DNA of 41,954 nt from Nemertoderma westbladi (GCA_032718475.1 JAUCBJ010001568.1:1-41954), one strand, 5' to 3'. Counted from the first letter of the stretch, positions 1-11,100 are shown. The notes: generated by a model not told the origin, from the letters alone. A program made the numbers and translations.

Positions 1-81
1 TATTGTTTCAATCGACTACTATTTAAAGGCAACCAAATGCCGTAAAATAATATTTTTTTTTAAGGATTATTTTTTACTCAC

Positions 82-113
82 CTCCGAAGATTTAAGCAAA
101 GAGCAGATTCCAA
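82..113 (-). CDS. possible second exon of the proline-rich gene
   Basis: On the minus strand a 32-nt segment is bounded by CCAG, preceded by a pyrimidine-rich stretch, and by GGAG followed by GTGAGT. Both are good splice signals. It lies about 200 nt downstream of the donor at 314 and joins it in frame. The short peptide gives no family match, so this rests on splice signals alone. It may instead be chance or part of a longer exon. Confidence 0.25.
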
Positions 114-314
114 CTGGCCAACAGACGAAACAGGCAATTAAAGATAAAATAAAGTAATCAGACGGAGGAGTTAATATCCCGGGTTGAACCGCTTGAGCCT
201 AGAAAATATTATTATGTAAGCGAAAAGCTTAGAATGAAAAACACCTGAAACATAATTGGTAATGTACAGTAGGTTAAATTAGTAGAAAAAAATATTGAGT
301 AGAAAGATACTTAC

Positions 315-509
315 GTTGTAACTAGGAGGTGGTGCATTTCCTGGGGGAGAAACGGCGTACGACATTGGTATGGTAGCAGACTGTGGTGGATAGCCATGGG
401 ACCCTGGGGGTGGTGGCCCGCCGTATGGCCCAGGTTGAGGTGGGCCACCATATTGTGCTGGGTCCGGTGGATACGCGGGTTGGTACTCGTACTTTTCGCT
501 GGACGTCAT
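315..509 (-). CDS. N-terminal exon of a proline-rich PPxY protein (partial gene)
   Basis: A 65-codon open exon on the minus strand starts with ATG at 509-507. It ends at a consensus donor (AAC then GTAAGT, the GT at plus 314-313), in phase 0. The peptide is about one-third proline and glycine with many tyrosines. It has repeated GGPP/GPYGG stretches and ends PPPSYN, so it carries a PPxY motif of the kind bound by WW domains of NEDD4-type ubiquitin ligases. Such disordered N-terminal tails occur in LITAF/CDIP-like, lifeguard (TMBIM) and other small membrane proteins. The diagnostic domain would lie in exons to the left of the window, so I do not name it. In-frame codons continue upstream of this ATG without another ATG. 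I chose 509 because it is the only ATG in the open frame. The exon is probably real, because its low-complexity composition coincides with a perfect donor. Confidence 0.6.
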
Positions 510-936
510 TGCACTATCATATATCAATATAATTAAGAAACAGTGTATGTATCTACAGTCAAACTAAACTAATTAATATTTTTAAAATATAACTACATAC
601 ATAGGCCTAAATATTGTACTAACCTTAGAATAAATCTATTATTCTTAATAATTAGAAAGGCTGTATAACCTACCTAAAACTGCAAGTACGTCGTCTAACC
701 TATATACGATTCAATCTACTGTATTTAATACAAACGATAATGCCTGGCTGCTCACTGTATGTTGTTCTTATGATTAAAATCTCTAAATTTGGCATTCGAT
801 TGAGCTGCGTCACATAATATATATTTGGCATTGGATTGACATTGGGATTTAAGATTTAAATTATCTATGGATTTATAATTAGAATTTCAGAGAAGTACCG
901 CCGATACTTTACGGGTTACGGCGTACATTCCCGATC
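510..936. other. non-coding A+T-rich DNA upstream of the minus-strand gene
   Basis: No open frame or repeat stands out. It should contain the promoter and 5' UTR of the proline-rich gene, but I see no clear TATA box at a fixed distance from the start codon. Confidence 0.4.
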
Positions 937-939
937 TTA

Positions 940-1374
940 AGCCCCGTTCACATCCAACGGAACGGTACACCGCGCGGTGTACCGCAGGCCCAGCGGTACA
1001 CCGCTGAGTGTGAACGACCCTGCGGTATTAGAGCGGTGTCTGTGCCGTAAATGATTTTGATTACCGCTGACATGAACGACCCAACAGGTAGTTGTGCGGT
1101 ACACCGCGCGGTTTACCGCTGTCCATTGAAATAATGTTAATAAAATTATTGTCTAGACTGTTGAATTAACTGTGAACAGAGGTAGACTACAATTAACCGC
1201 AGCGGTACCGCAGCGGAACCGCTGCGTTACCGCAACGGTACTGTTGGGTGTGAACGGGCTCCGGGTAGTTTACCGCTGGCTTACCGCTTCAATACCGCAA
1301 GACTAACCATAAGGACCTAACTACCTGCCAACAGGTAGTTTTCCGCTCACGCACAGTTGGATGTGAACGGGCCT
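940..1374. mobile_element. PIF/Harbinger-like MITE, 435 bp
   Basis: The ends are inverted repeats: AGCCCCGTTCACATCCAAC on the left and the complement of AGGCCCGTTCACATCCAAC on the right, differing at one base. A direct TTA lies on each side (937-939 and 1375-1377). A 3-bp TWA target duplication with such termini is typical of PIF/Harbinger elements. The element has no coding capacity. Its interior is packed with about 20 copies of ACCGC or its complement GCGGT, concentrated in two subterminal blocks. These look like transposase-binding subterminal repeats. It lies next to, and probably inside, the old retrotransposon copy that resumes at about 1390. The superfamily call rests on target site and termini, not on a transposase. 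Confidence 0.75.
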
Positions 1375-1389
1375 TTAGTCATGTTGTCT

Positions 1390-1795
1390 CTTTGTGAATA
1401 GCACAAAGACCAAGATTCTCACTGTAAGCATGCGGCCTTAGACCAGCAATAAATTCGTCATGACTTCCAATGCTGAAAGGACTGGTAAATCACATGACTG
1501 ACTTCTGCTACCTTGGATCATTGGTTCAGAGGTCTGGTGAAATCTCCGCTTTCGCAAAGGAAACGCCTGGTATGCCATCCACAAACTACGCAGGATCTGA
1601 AAGTGCTGTGATATCTCATGCTCTTTAAATGCTCGCCTTTTCCGTGCAGCAAGGAGCCTGTGGTGCTCTATGGCAGTGCTCTATGCTTTGCTTTAACAGC
1701 TAAAGACATGTTACGGGATTATCCCTATATGCACTTCGCCACCCCAGAAACCAATATGACATCCTATTAGCCATCAGCCGTATCACTGCAGCAAT
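1390..1795 (+). pseudogene. decayed RTE-like non-LTR retrotransposon ORF2 fragment
   Basis: Broken reading frames show VNSTKTKILTV, then DFCYLGS-like text near 1500 and LYGSALCFALTAKD near 1660. These match, in the same order, the reverse transcriptase C-terminal part ([16 protein letters not shown], LYGSxxWALT) seen in better copies at 5469-6335 and 41049-41835. Stops and frameshifts are frequent, so this is the oldest of the three. The Harbinger-like MITE at 940-1374 abuts its 5' side. Confidence 0.6.
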
Positions 1796-2314
1796 TATCA
1801 CCCTCCTGTAAAGGGGATTAATACCTAACAAAGTCAAGGTAGCAATAGGGCCTGGCGGCCAAACAAAGGGAAGATCACATGTTGCGCAATCTATTATGTT
1901 GTCATGCTGTAAATGTGTTGTAGGCAGTCTAGATTGTTAGATGGAGTTTAGATTGATGGAATTATAGATTGATATTGTAGTTCAGTTGTTCATTGCTTGC
2001 TACGATGAACGTAGCAGACCCATAGTTATTACGGTACAACGATTGACTTATAGTTTTCAGCCTGTGCGGTGCCATTGCTTCGCACGAGCCCGGACTTGGG
2101 GCATTAGCTATTTATCTGTCTGTAACATTCTTGCTATTATACTGATTATTAAAAATATGTGAAGTTAACACCGTTGAGTTTACACCTAGATCCAGAGCTA
2201 CTAGAACCCCTTTGACCAGTAATCCTATTGGCTTACATTGGCTTACTGGCTCGAACAATGCACATGAGGTGTACTACCCTAGAGTCCATGACAAGTCACC
2301 AGGTCTCTTGATGG
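1796..2314. other. unassigned insertion inside the old retrotransposon copy
   Basis: This roughly 500-bp stretch separates the LYGSxxW part (up to about 1795) from the C-terminal tail (from about 2315) of the same element, so it is probably a later insertion. It has no ORF. A TGTAAAG start near 1807 and several CA-ending candidates were examined as LTR ends, but no matching target duplication was found. Confidence 0.35.
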
Positions 2315-2620
2315 TACATATACCAGGATGCCGCCCAGGGTGCACAACATTGCATATGTGCACACATGCTCAATGAGGTGTTATTCAACTATGGCAACAT
2401 CTCATTGCCAAGATCCCGCATCAATCTATCTGCGGAGACGCCGCCTGAAACTTGTTGGGAACTGTTATCGCCGACAGGATCAACTTGTACACATCCTTGT
2501 AGCCGCCTGCTGGGGAGAATAGACGTGGTGGGCAGCCAGTGACTTCCTCAAACGCCGGCTCAAGGACAACGGATTTGAGAATAGGGATGCACTAGAAAAG
2601 TATATGATAGACCGTGATAC
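2315..2620 (+). pseudogene. C-terminal tail of the decayed RTE-like element
   Basis: The frame around 2395-2520 reads RRRRLKLVGNCYRRQDQLVH. It corresponds to [20 protein letters not shown] in the copy at 6037-6282. The following bases, after a stop, continue the match (FLKRRLKDNGFENRD against [15 protein letters not shown]). It is the 3' part of the element that begins at about 1390. Confidence 0.6.
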
Positions 2621-2624
2621 CTAT

Positions 2625-2740
2625 CATCATCATTACATTACATCATTGTATTGGCCTGTACATTTAGTATTGTATTTGGTGTTATCCGTTAAGTAATGTC
2701 CCCTTCGTGGACATTACTTAACGCAAACTTTATGCGAGAT
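2625..2740. repeat. fragment of the inverted-repeat element family found at 22878-23709
   Basis: The CATTGTATTGGCCTGTACA segment, the TTAGTATTGTATTTGGTGTT segment and a hairpin with arms GTTAAGTAATGTCC and GGACATTACTTAAC recur in inverted orientation at about 23518-23635. The hairpin loop differs in only one base (CCTTCGT here, CCTTAGT there). It is a dispersed, non-coding element fragment. Confidence 0.7.
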
Positions 2741-4108
2741 CCAATTTTATACTCAGAAAATTTGGAAATTGCACGGAGTCTGTAAGTCACAATATTTTTC
2801 GCGATTTCTGCACTCCACTTCATTGTAACGCACTTTGGGCCAAGCGGAATTACTCCCAATCTGTGCCTAACAAACAGAAAGTGGGTTACAATAACTGTAC
2901 CAGGAAACGTTTCGAAATACCCCGTGTAACGGACGGTGAAACAACCAGTATCTCTCTGCATCTCAGTAGACTAAACCTAACCCTATTTGTGCATTTACGT
3001 TTTAAATCTGTAACTAGCTTGTAACAGTACAGTAACCATTGTTAGTGTGGTTCTGAAGGCGGTTGTCAGTGCTAGTTGTGCAGGTAACATTTCACGCATC
3101 AGGGAAATGTCTGATAGTCGTATGCTGTACGACTAAAGTCATGATTGCTACTGATTAACTTTTTGGCGTGGATTAAATAAAGATAACAATAATAACAATC
3201 TAAATCCGGCCCTGGAAATTCAGATTATGTTACATAATGTATTTTGAATCCTTGCATGGTCAGCTTTACATCTGTACCAACAGATTGCTATAAAGTTGAA
3301 GTGTAACTGCGGTAGAACTGGTGCAATATCGTCGGAAACACTTTTTTTCAAACGATTCCAGTTAAACAATGAAAACTAAAATAAAATTCTAGCTCGCCCA
3401 ACATGGAGGAGAGAGGTGAAACTCTCGCTATGTCAAATTTCATGCAATGTCCTTAAGATTGGTAGAAATGTTTGGGGGGGGGGGGGGGGCAGGTACCTAA
3501 ATAATAACGAATCTATATTCCAAGACACGGTGTGAGACACTTACATGCGGGCATTATTCCAAATGTTATTGTTAGGTGGCGCTATATATGTTATGCATGA
3601 ATGGTTTCTTGGCAACCAAGTAAACTATTAACAATAATCGTTACTGGAAGGCCTCCGCAATCAATCATTATGCATTGTGTGTATGTACGGTAGGTAGGAA
3701 GTCATCGTTGTTTATTTTAAGCTCTATTGTATAGAAGTGTTACTATTGAATAGTATTACTGGTAATTAGATTTAGTCCACTGAACACTGAGATGGCAAAA
3801 TATTGTTTCCAATTTCACGACAAATTAAATTCTGGGAATTAGGCCTGTTACACTACCGGCTGACCGGTATCATTTATTTATCGGTATCTACTAATCCAAG
3901 GGAGTGATGTCCGAGGCAGGATGTCGTCGAATAAATGGTAACACGTAATGGCAACACAATAATTGGCCAATGGTGCCGCACCTACCATACCATAGCGTTC
4001 GTTAGGTACTTCTTAGCTTTATCACACTGTTTGGGAAACGGTTATATTATACGGTACTTGTTGTAGCTGCAGGAAGTTGGAGAAGGTACGGAACCACTAA
4101 AAAGTGTT
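2741..4108. other. non-coding stretch with one poly-G tract
   Basis: No gene was recognised. A 90-codon minus-strand frame at 2689-2961 has no recognisable sequence. The only distinct structure is a run of 16 G at 3474-3489. A GGCAAC half-site followed by AGTAAAC lies at 3611-3625, too weak to call a ciliary promoter element. Confidence 0.4.
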
Positions 4109-4196
4109 ATGATTTTAAATAAAATATTTTCTAACACATATTAGCTAAGACATGAGCCCTCGCACGTGTTAGAAAATGTATTTTCTTCAAAATCAT
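4109..4196. repeat. 88-bp imperfect hairpin upstream of DNAI2
   Basis: ATGATTTTAAATAAAATATT followed by TTCTAACAC (4109-4137) is the imperfect complement of GTGTTAGAAAATG...AAAATCAT (4166-4196). The loop is about 28 bp. It has the form of a small MITE, but I could not identify a target duplication or superfamily. It lies about 360 bp before the DNAI2 start codon. Confidence 0.5.
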
Positions 4197-4553
4197 GTCC
4201 CCTTAGGGCACCAGAAAGTATAAGGATTATTTCCCTCCATTAACACCATCAACGCAAAAACGAACGATAAATTGTCTATATTATAAAAAAAAGCAACCGA
4301 TACGATGATCCATCGTTTTGCTTTAGGCAACCCGGATTTAGTTGCTCATAATTTATCGCCCTCACCTATTTTTAGAGTCTAATAATAAATTATATAATTA
4401 CTTAATAACGTGCTTTCGTGTCCGAGTTTAGTTAGTCTCTTATTTATTATTATTAAAGGTAATGGTGCATATGTAAAGTGTGTGAGTGTGTTTTCTAAAA
4501 AACGAACATATGAATTTGAATAAAACCAATAAATATTAATTCGAATATCAATA
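4197..4553 (+). other. 5' flank and probable 5' UTR of DNAI2
   Basis: A+T-rich, without ORFs. The start codon at 4554 sits in TCAATAATGG. An upstream non-coding exon cannot be excluded. I found no convincing RFX X-box. Confidence 0.35.
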
Positions 4554-5210
4554 ATGGAGATCGTCCACGTTTACACAAAGAAACGCAGCGAGTTCGGCCG
4601 GCAGTGCAACTTCTCGGACCGCCACGCCGAGCTGCATGTCGACATCCAGCCCGAGGAATCCTTGGCTTCTAACTTTATAGTACGCAACCCGGTGGATCTG
4701 GGAACCCAGGTGTCCGGCGAGATGAGCGAACACGATGTGAACACCGAACGCAGCGAGATGGACACACGGGGGGTCAACCACACCGAAGGGGGATGGCCTA
4801 AGGACATTAACCACATAGAGATAGAGCAGGTCTCCAGGTTCCGTAAGAAGGTAGAGAAAGAGGAATCGTACGTGGCCGCGATACTAAACCTTGGTAACTC
4901 GATGCAGCATTGTATGAAGCAGAACATATCCGTGGATATATACGGGGAGTATTTCAACGCGGATGACCTGGACTCATCGGCGGACGACCCGCCCTCCGCT
5001 AAGACCATCAATGTGTTTCGGGATCCCAACGAGATCCGACGGACTGCCGCTCACATCTCGTGGTTCCCAGACGGAGCCAAGAAGCTCGCCATCGCCTACT
5101 GCAACCTCGACTTCCAGAGGTCCGAGTCCGATAGTTGTATCGATTCGTATGTCTGGGATATCGAGAATCCTAACAAACCCGAACTCACGCTGAAACCCGT
5201 CTCCCCGCTG
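4554..5210 (+). CDS. DNAI2: DNAI2 coding exon 1
   Basis: 219 codons, residues 1-219. It starts at [11 protein letters not shown], which aligns with the family N-terminus, and ends ...LKPVSPL at CTG before donor GTTAGT, in phase 0. One large exon covers the N-terminal domain and the start of the propeller. Codon usage is clearly more G+C-rich than the surrounding DNA. Confidence 0.95.
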
Positions 5211-7825
5211 GTTAGTTAATAATATTATTATAAATGTAAGTACCCATAAGAACATTCACGCTCACCAACCAACACTCACGAACTACTCAAGTACATCTAC
5301 ATATGCAAATAAAGTATCTACTTAGTACGAAATAAATAAATATTTAGAATGACGCAGTGATCTACTGGAAAAATACATCGTAAATGCATCGTGTACTATA
5401 CTCCCCAGAGGAAACTCCAGAACTATGGTAACACCCCCCACTGTCACAAGACGTAGAGGAGACGTAGAGAGTACCTTACTGATCTAGACTTTTCTGTTGA
5501 CATGGGGGTACTGTCAGAATCACTAGAGAGAGCCCAAAGGCTCCTCTGCTCATTGGAGCAGGTTTCTTCTAGTGTTGGTCTTTTTGTAAATTCCAAGAAG
5601 ACTAAAATCATGACAGTCAACCTAGACAGCCATCAAGAAATGACTGATCGTACGGGCATACGCTCTAAGAACGGCTTGCTTGAGCACGTGGATGACTTCT
5701 GTTACTTGGGATCATGGATCCAGAAAGTCAGGTGAAGACCTTCGGATACGTAAGGGGAAGGCATTAGGCATGAGCAGCGTTAAATAGTATGTCCAAGATT
5801 TGGAAGTCCCATAGAATAAAACGGAACCTTAAGGTTCGATTATTTATGGCAGCAGTAACACCAATACTCTTATATGGGAGTCCACGTTGGGCTCTAACTG
5901 CAGAGGATACCAAATCTCTGGATGGCACTTTTACAAGAATGCTGCGCCGGGTTTATTGTGTCAAGTGCAATTAACACATCGCCAATCAGACACTATATAA
6001 CATTGGAGGTGTCTCATTGTTTCGGTTCCCCCAAGCTTGACACTAGAACAAAGCCGCCTCCGCTTTGCAGGACATTGCTTTCGCCGTGAGGACCAGCCAG
6101 TGCATAATCTTGTGCTTTGGCGGCCTCATGGAGTGAGTAAGTATGGTGGACAGCCCATGACTTTCTTGAGACGCATCTTAAAGGACACTGGCCTTGAAGA
6201 TGCGGATCATCTAGCAACTGTCATCGGTGATAGGGAGTTGTGGCGGCGGAATTTTGTCGACAAGCCGGCACAGCATTCTTAATATAATATAATACAACTG
6301 CAATGTAGCATGCCGATCGTAGTAGTACCACCAACAATCAGAACCCCAGCAGCTGAACGCTGTAGGATTTATTATTAACGAGATCTTCCTCGGTGCAGCA
6401 CAAACCCTCGGATATATGCATACGGTGGGGTGGCTGAATTGTAGCGATTAATAAATATAATTGAATAATTTAGGGTCGACCTTAATACACAGCACAGTAC
6501 GTATACTGTAACTGTTAACGTTGTATTTCAGGTGTGCATTGAATACAACCCCAAAGACTCTCACATATTAATGGGCAGTCAGTACAACGGACAGCTTGCG
6601 TTCTGGGACACGCGTAAAGGCAGCCAACCTGTGGACATGACTCCAATAGAGCATAGTCACCGAGACCCCGCCTTCAAGGTGATTTGGCTGTCATCAAAGA
6701 CCGGAACCGAGTGCTTTTCTGCGGCGACCGACGGTCGGGTTCTGTGGTGGGACATCAGGAAGATGGGCGAACCGACCGAGACATTGTTGCTGGATCTAAC
6801 GAGGAAGAACGACTTGGGTAACGTCCAAGGGGCCAGCGTTCTAGAATGGGAGTCGACGATTCCGACAAAGTTTATGGTGGGAACGGAATACGGGACTGTA
6901 GTGTCTTGTAACCGAAAAGCGAAAACTGCACAGGATAAGATTGTCGGCACCTATTCGGGTCATTTAGGGCCGATTTACGCCCTCCAGCGGAACCCGTTTT
7001 ACACGAAGAACTTCCTCACGGTCGGTGATTGGACAGCCAGGATCTGGTCCGAGGATATCCGCGAATCAGCGATCATGTGGACCAAGTATCATTCCTCGTA
7101 TCTTAGCGACGGTGGATGGTCGCCCACCCGACCTGGGGTATTCTACACCACTAAACTGGACGGGAGTATGGATGTCTGGGACTTGTTGTATAAGCAGAGT
7201 GACCCGGTGCTACGCTTGCAGGTGTGTTGTTAAAATTATCACAAGGCGCTACACTATTTACGGTATTTAGTTATTTATTATAAAAGGGGCAAAGTTCAGG
7301 AAAGGGGGGGGGGGGGGAGGGGGGGTGTTACTGGCGAATTATTATGATATGAAATCTCCCCAACCCACATTATTTCACTTTAATATTATCCATTTGACTC
7401 CGAAGGTATAAATATTTCCATTGCATTAGGTCTGCGACGAACCACTCCACTGTATGAAGATGCAGGAATCCGGTAAATACCTGGCGGTTGGTTCGGCTCA
7501 CGGAACCGCAACCATGTTGGAACTCAACGAGAGTTTATACAGTCTCCAACGCAACGAGAAACACATAATATCCTCAATGTTCGAGCGGGAGACACGCAGG
7601 GAGAAGATTCTGGAGGCGCGACAACGGGAACTTAAACTCAAGGAGAAGTTGGGGCAGACTCACGATGAGGGTGGGGAAGATGATCACCGGGAAGAAGAGG
7701 ACTTAGTGGCGCTGGCCGAGAAGGACTTCTACGAGTCTATAGATGCCAGTAAGGAACAGGTTGAGAACAAACAGGCGGAGTACGAGAATGAGATGGACCA
7801 CGTCAATCAACATGAAGAAGTATAA
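4554..7825 (+). CDS. DNAI2: dynein axonemal intermediate chain 2 (three coding exons)
   Basis: DNAI2 (IC69/IC2 type) is a WD-repeat intermediate chain at the base of the ciliary outer dynein arm, where it pairs with DNAI1. It is needed to assemble and dock the arm. Exons 4554-5210, 6532-7221 and 7430-7825 join in phase 0 and encode about 580 residues, against about 605 in vertebrates. Diagnostic N-terminal text includes [30 protein letters not shown] and [16 protein letters not shown]-type blades follow, with [12 protein letters not shown] near residue 200, AFWDTRKG near 244, WWDIRKM near 292, [15 protein letters not shown] and MDVWDLL. The C-terminus is a charged coiled coil beginning [20 protein letters not shown]. 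Vertebrate orthologues have many more coding exons, so the gene is compact here. All splice sites are canonical and no lesion is seen. It is complete and very probably functional. Confidence 0.95.
5211..6531 (+). other. DNAI2 intron 1
   Basis: 1,321-bp intron with GTTAGT donor and TTGTATTTCAG acceptor. More than half is a broken RTE-like retrotransposon fragment in the same orientation as the gene. Confidence 0.85.
5469..6335 (+). pseudogene. RTE-like non-LTR retrotransposon, 5'-truncated ORF2 end
   Basis: Three open segments in three different frames (5502-5735, 5789-5974, 6037-6282) read in order through the C-terminal half of a non-LTR reverse transcriptase. They give YLTDLDF and [85 protein letters not shown]; and a DRELWRRNF end followed by a stop. 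At least two frameshifts make it dead. The order of motifs and the terminal DREhWR segment resemble RTE/BovB-type proteins. The clade call is inference. It is truncated just upstream of the FADD-like box and shares its left end and 3' tail with the copy at 41049-41835. Confidence 0.8.
6532..7221 (+). CDS. DNAI2: DNAI2 coding exon 2
   Basis: 230 codons, residues 220-449. The acceptor is TTTCAG and the exon opens [11 protein letters not shown], continuing the propeller. It includes [40 protein letters not shown] and [11 protein letters not shown], all close to vertebrate DNAI2. It ends LRLQ at CAG before donor GTGTGT. Confidence 0.95.
7304..7325 (+). repeat. interrupted poly-G tract in DNAI2 intron 2
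   Basis: Fourteen G, one A, then seven G, on the sense strand of a 208-bp intron (7222-7429). The intron RNA could form a G-quadruplex close to the acceptor. Confidence 0.8.
7430..7825 (+). CDS. DNAI2: DNAI2 coding exon 3 (C-terminal)
   Basis: 131 codons plus TAA. The acceptor is TTGCATTAG and the exon opens VCDEPLHC, where vertebrates read VCDEALFC. It contains the last blade ([15 protein letters not shown]), the conserved [16 protein letters not shown] helix and an acidic tail ending HEEV. Confidence 0.95.
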   Translation, partial: VCDEPLHCMKMQESGKYLAVGSAHGTATMLELNESLYSLQRNEKHIISSMFERETRREKILEARQRELKLKEKLGQTHDEGGEDDHREEEDLVALAEKDFYESIDASKEQVENKQAEYENEMDHVNQHEEV

Positions 7826-8130
7826 ATATAATAACTATACCCGTTGGAAATGTAAATATAATAAGTACAAATATGTTGCTAAATATTTATTTAATTATTT
7901 ATTACTTGTATTTGTAGTAATTGTTACATATTTATTAATTAATTAGTGTTTTTTTTTACTAAATGGAATTATTGATTTATTAATATAATTAGCACACATA
8001 TTTATTTCGTCTGTAAAGGAATTTGGGGAGGTTGAGATTTATAATAATAATAATAATAAAATACTAATTTCTTATTCTCAGACATAAATTACAGCATATT
8101 TATCCTCAAATAGCCCTAACATCTGTTGGG
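7826..8130 (+). other. DNAI2 3' UTR region with poly(A) signal
   Basis: A+T-rich sequence after the stop. An AATAAA hexamer lies at 8055-8060 in an (AAT)n run, a plausible cleavage signal. The 24-bp array starts 70 bp later, so transcripts that fail to terminate here would enter it. Confidence 0.5.
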
Positions 8131-11100
8131 TATATAAAGTAAACTTTATCTACCGTGGCCTATAAAGTAAACTTTATCGTGGCCTACAAAGTAAACTTTA
8201 TCGTGGCCTACAAAGTAAACTTTATCGTGGCCTATAAAGTAAACTTTATCTTGGCCTACAAAGTAAACTTTATCGTGGCCTACAAAGTAAACTTTATCTA
8301 CCGTGGCCTACAAAGTAAACTTTATCGTGGCCTATAAAGTAAACTTTATCTTGGCCTACAAAGTAAACTTTATCGTGGCCTATAAAGTAAACTTTATCGT
8401 GGCCTATAAAGTAAACTTTATCGTGGCCTATAAAGTAAACTTTATCTTGGCCTACAAAGTAAACTTTATCGTGGCCTACAAAGTAAACTTTATCGTGGCC
8501 TACAAAGTAAACTTTATCGTGGCCTACAAAGTAAACTTTATGGTGGCCTATAAAGTAAACTTTATCTTGGCCTACAAAGTAAACTTTATCGTGGCCTATA
8601 AAGTAAACTTTATCGTGGCCTATAAAGTAAACTTTATCGTGGCCTATAAAGTAAACTTTATCTTGGCCTACAAAGTAAACTTTATCGTGGCCTACAAAGT
8701 AAACTTTATCGTGGCCTACAAAGTAAACTTTATCGTGGCCTATAAAGTAAACTTTATCGTGGCCTACAAAGTAAACTTTATCTTGGCCTACAAAGTAAAC
8801 TTTATCGTGGCCTACAAAGTAAACTTTATCGTGGCCTACAAAGTAAACTTTATGGTGGCCTATAAAGTAAACTTTATCTTGGCCTACAAAGTAAACTTTA
8901 TCGTGGCCTATAAAGTAAACTTTATCGTGGCCTATAAAGTAAACTTTATATTGGCCTACAAAGTAAACTTTATCTTGGCCTACAAAGTAAACTTTATCGT
9001 GGCCTATAAAGTAAACTTTATCGTGGCCTATAAAGTAAACTTTATCGTGGCCTATAAAGTAAACTTTATCTTGGCCTACAAAGTAAACTTTATGGTGGCC
9101 TATAAAGTAAACTTTATCTTGGCCTACAAAGTAAACTTTATCGTGGCCTATAAAGTAAACTTTATCGTGGCCTATAAAGTAAACTTTATATTGGCCTACA
9201 AAGTAAACTTTATCTTGGCCTACAAAGTAAACTTTATCGTGGCCTATAAAGTAAACTTTATCGTGGCCTATAAAGTAAACTTTATCGTGGCCTATAAAGT
9301 AAACTTTATCTTGGCCTACAAAGTAAACTTTATCGTGGCATATAAAGTAAACTTTATCTTGGCCTACAAAATAAACTTTATCGTGGCCTATAAAGTAAAC
9401 TTTATCGTGGCCTATAAAGTAAACTTTATCGTGGCCTATAAAGTAAACTTTATCTTGGCCTACAAAGTAAACTTTATCGTGGCCTACAAAGTAAACTTTA
9501 TCGTGGCCTACAAAGTAAACTTTATCGTGGCCTACAAAGTAAACTTTATGGTGGCCTATAAAGTAAACTTTATCTTGGCCTACAAAGTAAACTTTATCGT
9601 GGCCTATAAAGTAAACTTTATCGTGGCCTATAAAGTAAACTTTATCGTGGCCTATAAAGTAAACTTTATCTTGGCCTACAAAGTAAACTTTATCGTGGCC
9701 TACAAAGTAAACTTTATCGTGGCCTACAAAGTAAACTTTATCGTGGCCTACAAAGTAAACTTTATCTTGGCCTACAAAGTAAACTTTATCGTGGCCTACA
9801 AAGTAAACTTTATCGTGGCCTACAAAGTAAACTTTATGGTGGCCTATAAAGTAAACTTTATCTTGGCCTACAAAGTAAACTTTATCGTGGCCTATAAAGT
9901 AAACTTTATCGTGGCCTATAAAGTAAACTTTATATTGGCCTACAAAGTAAACTTTATCTTGGCCTACAAAGTAAACTTTATCGTGGCCTATAAAGTAAAC
10001 TTTATCGTGGCCTATAAAGTAAACTTTATCGTGGTCTATAAAGTAAACTTTATCTTGGCCTACAAAGTAAACTTTATCGTGGCCTATAAAGTAAACTTTA
10101 TCGTGGCCTACAAAGTAAACTTTATCGTGGCCTATAAAGTAAACTTTATCGTGGCCTATAAAGTAAACTTTATCTTGGCCTACAAAGTAAACTTTATCGT
10201 GGCCTATAAAGTAAACTTTATCGTGGCCTACAAAGTAAACTTTATCGTGGCCTATAAAGTAAACTTTATCGTGGCCTATAAAGTAAACTTTATCTTGGCC
10301 TACAAAGTAAACTTTATCGTGGCCTATAAAGTAAACTTTATCGTGGCCTATAAAGTAAACTTTATCGTGGTCTATAAAGTAAACTTTATCTTGGCCTACA
10401 AAGTAAACTTTATCGTGGCCTATAAAGTAAACTTTATCGTGGCCTACAAAGTAAACTTTATCGTGGCCTATAAAGTAAACTTTATCGTGGCCTATAAAGT
10501 AAACTTTATCTTGGCCTACAAAGTAAACTTTATCGTGGCCTATAAAGTAAACTTTATCTTGGCCTATAAAGTAAACTTTATCGAGGCCTATAAAGTAAAC
10601 TTTATCTTGGCCTACAAAGTAAACTTTATCGTGGCCTATAAAGTAAACTTTATCTTGGCCTACAAAGTAAACTTTATCGTGGCCTATAAAGTAAACTTTA
10701 TCGTGGCCTACAAAGTAAACTTTATCGTGGCCTATAAAGTAAACTTTATCGTGGCCTATAAAGTAAACTTTATCGTGGCCTACAAAGTAAACTTTATCGT
10801 GGCCTATAAAGTAAACTTTATCTTGGCCTATAAAGTAAACTTTATCGAGGCCTATAAAGTAAACTTTATCTTGGCCTACAAAGTAAACTTTATCGTGGCC
10901 TATAAAGTAAACTTTATCTTGGCCTACAAAGTAAACTTTATCGTGGCCTATAAAGTAAACTTTATCTTGGCCTACAAAGTAAACTTTATCGTGGCCTATA
11001 AAGTAAACTTTATCGTGGCCTACAAAGTAAACTTTATCGTGGCCTATAAAGTAAACTTTATCGTGGCCTATAAAGTAAACTTTATCGTGGCCTATAAAGT

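Noticed and set aside
1807-2200. Solo LTR beginning TGTAAAGG
   Set aside because: No CA end with a matching target duplication could be found among the candidates tested (flank CCTCC against CCGTT or CCTAG).
2689-2961. 90-codon minus-strand ORF
   Set aside because: No recognisable family, overlaps a hairpin repeat fragment, no supporting splice or promoter context.
3604-3625. RFX X-box and forkhead site as a DNAI2 ciliary promoter
   Set aside because: Only one good half-site (GGCAAC), the other half and spacing do not fit, and it lies over 900 bp from the start codon.
4548-5255. Several minus-strand ORFs over DNAI2 exon 1
   Set aside because: Shadows of the conserved plus-strand exon. Their proteins resemble nothing known.
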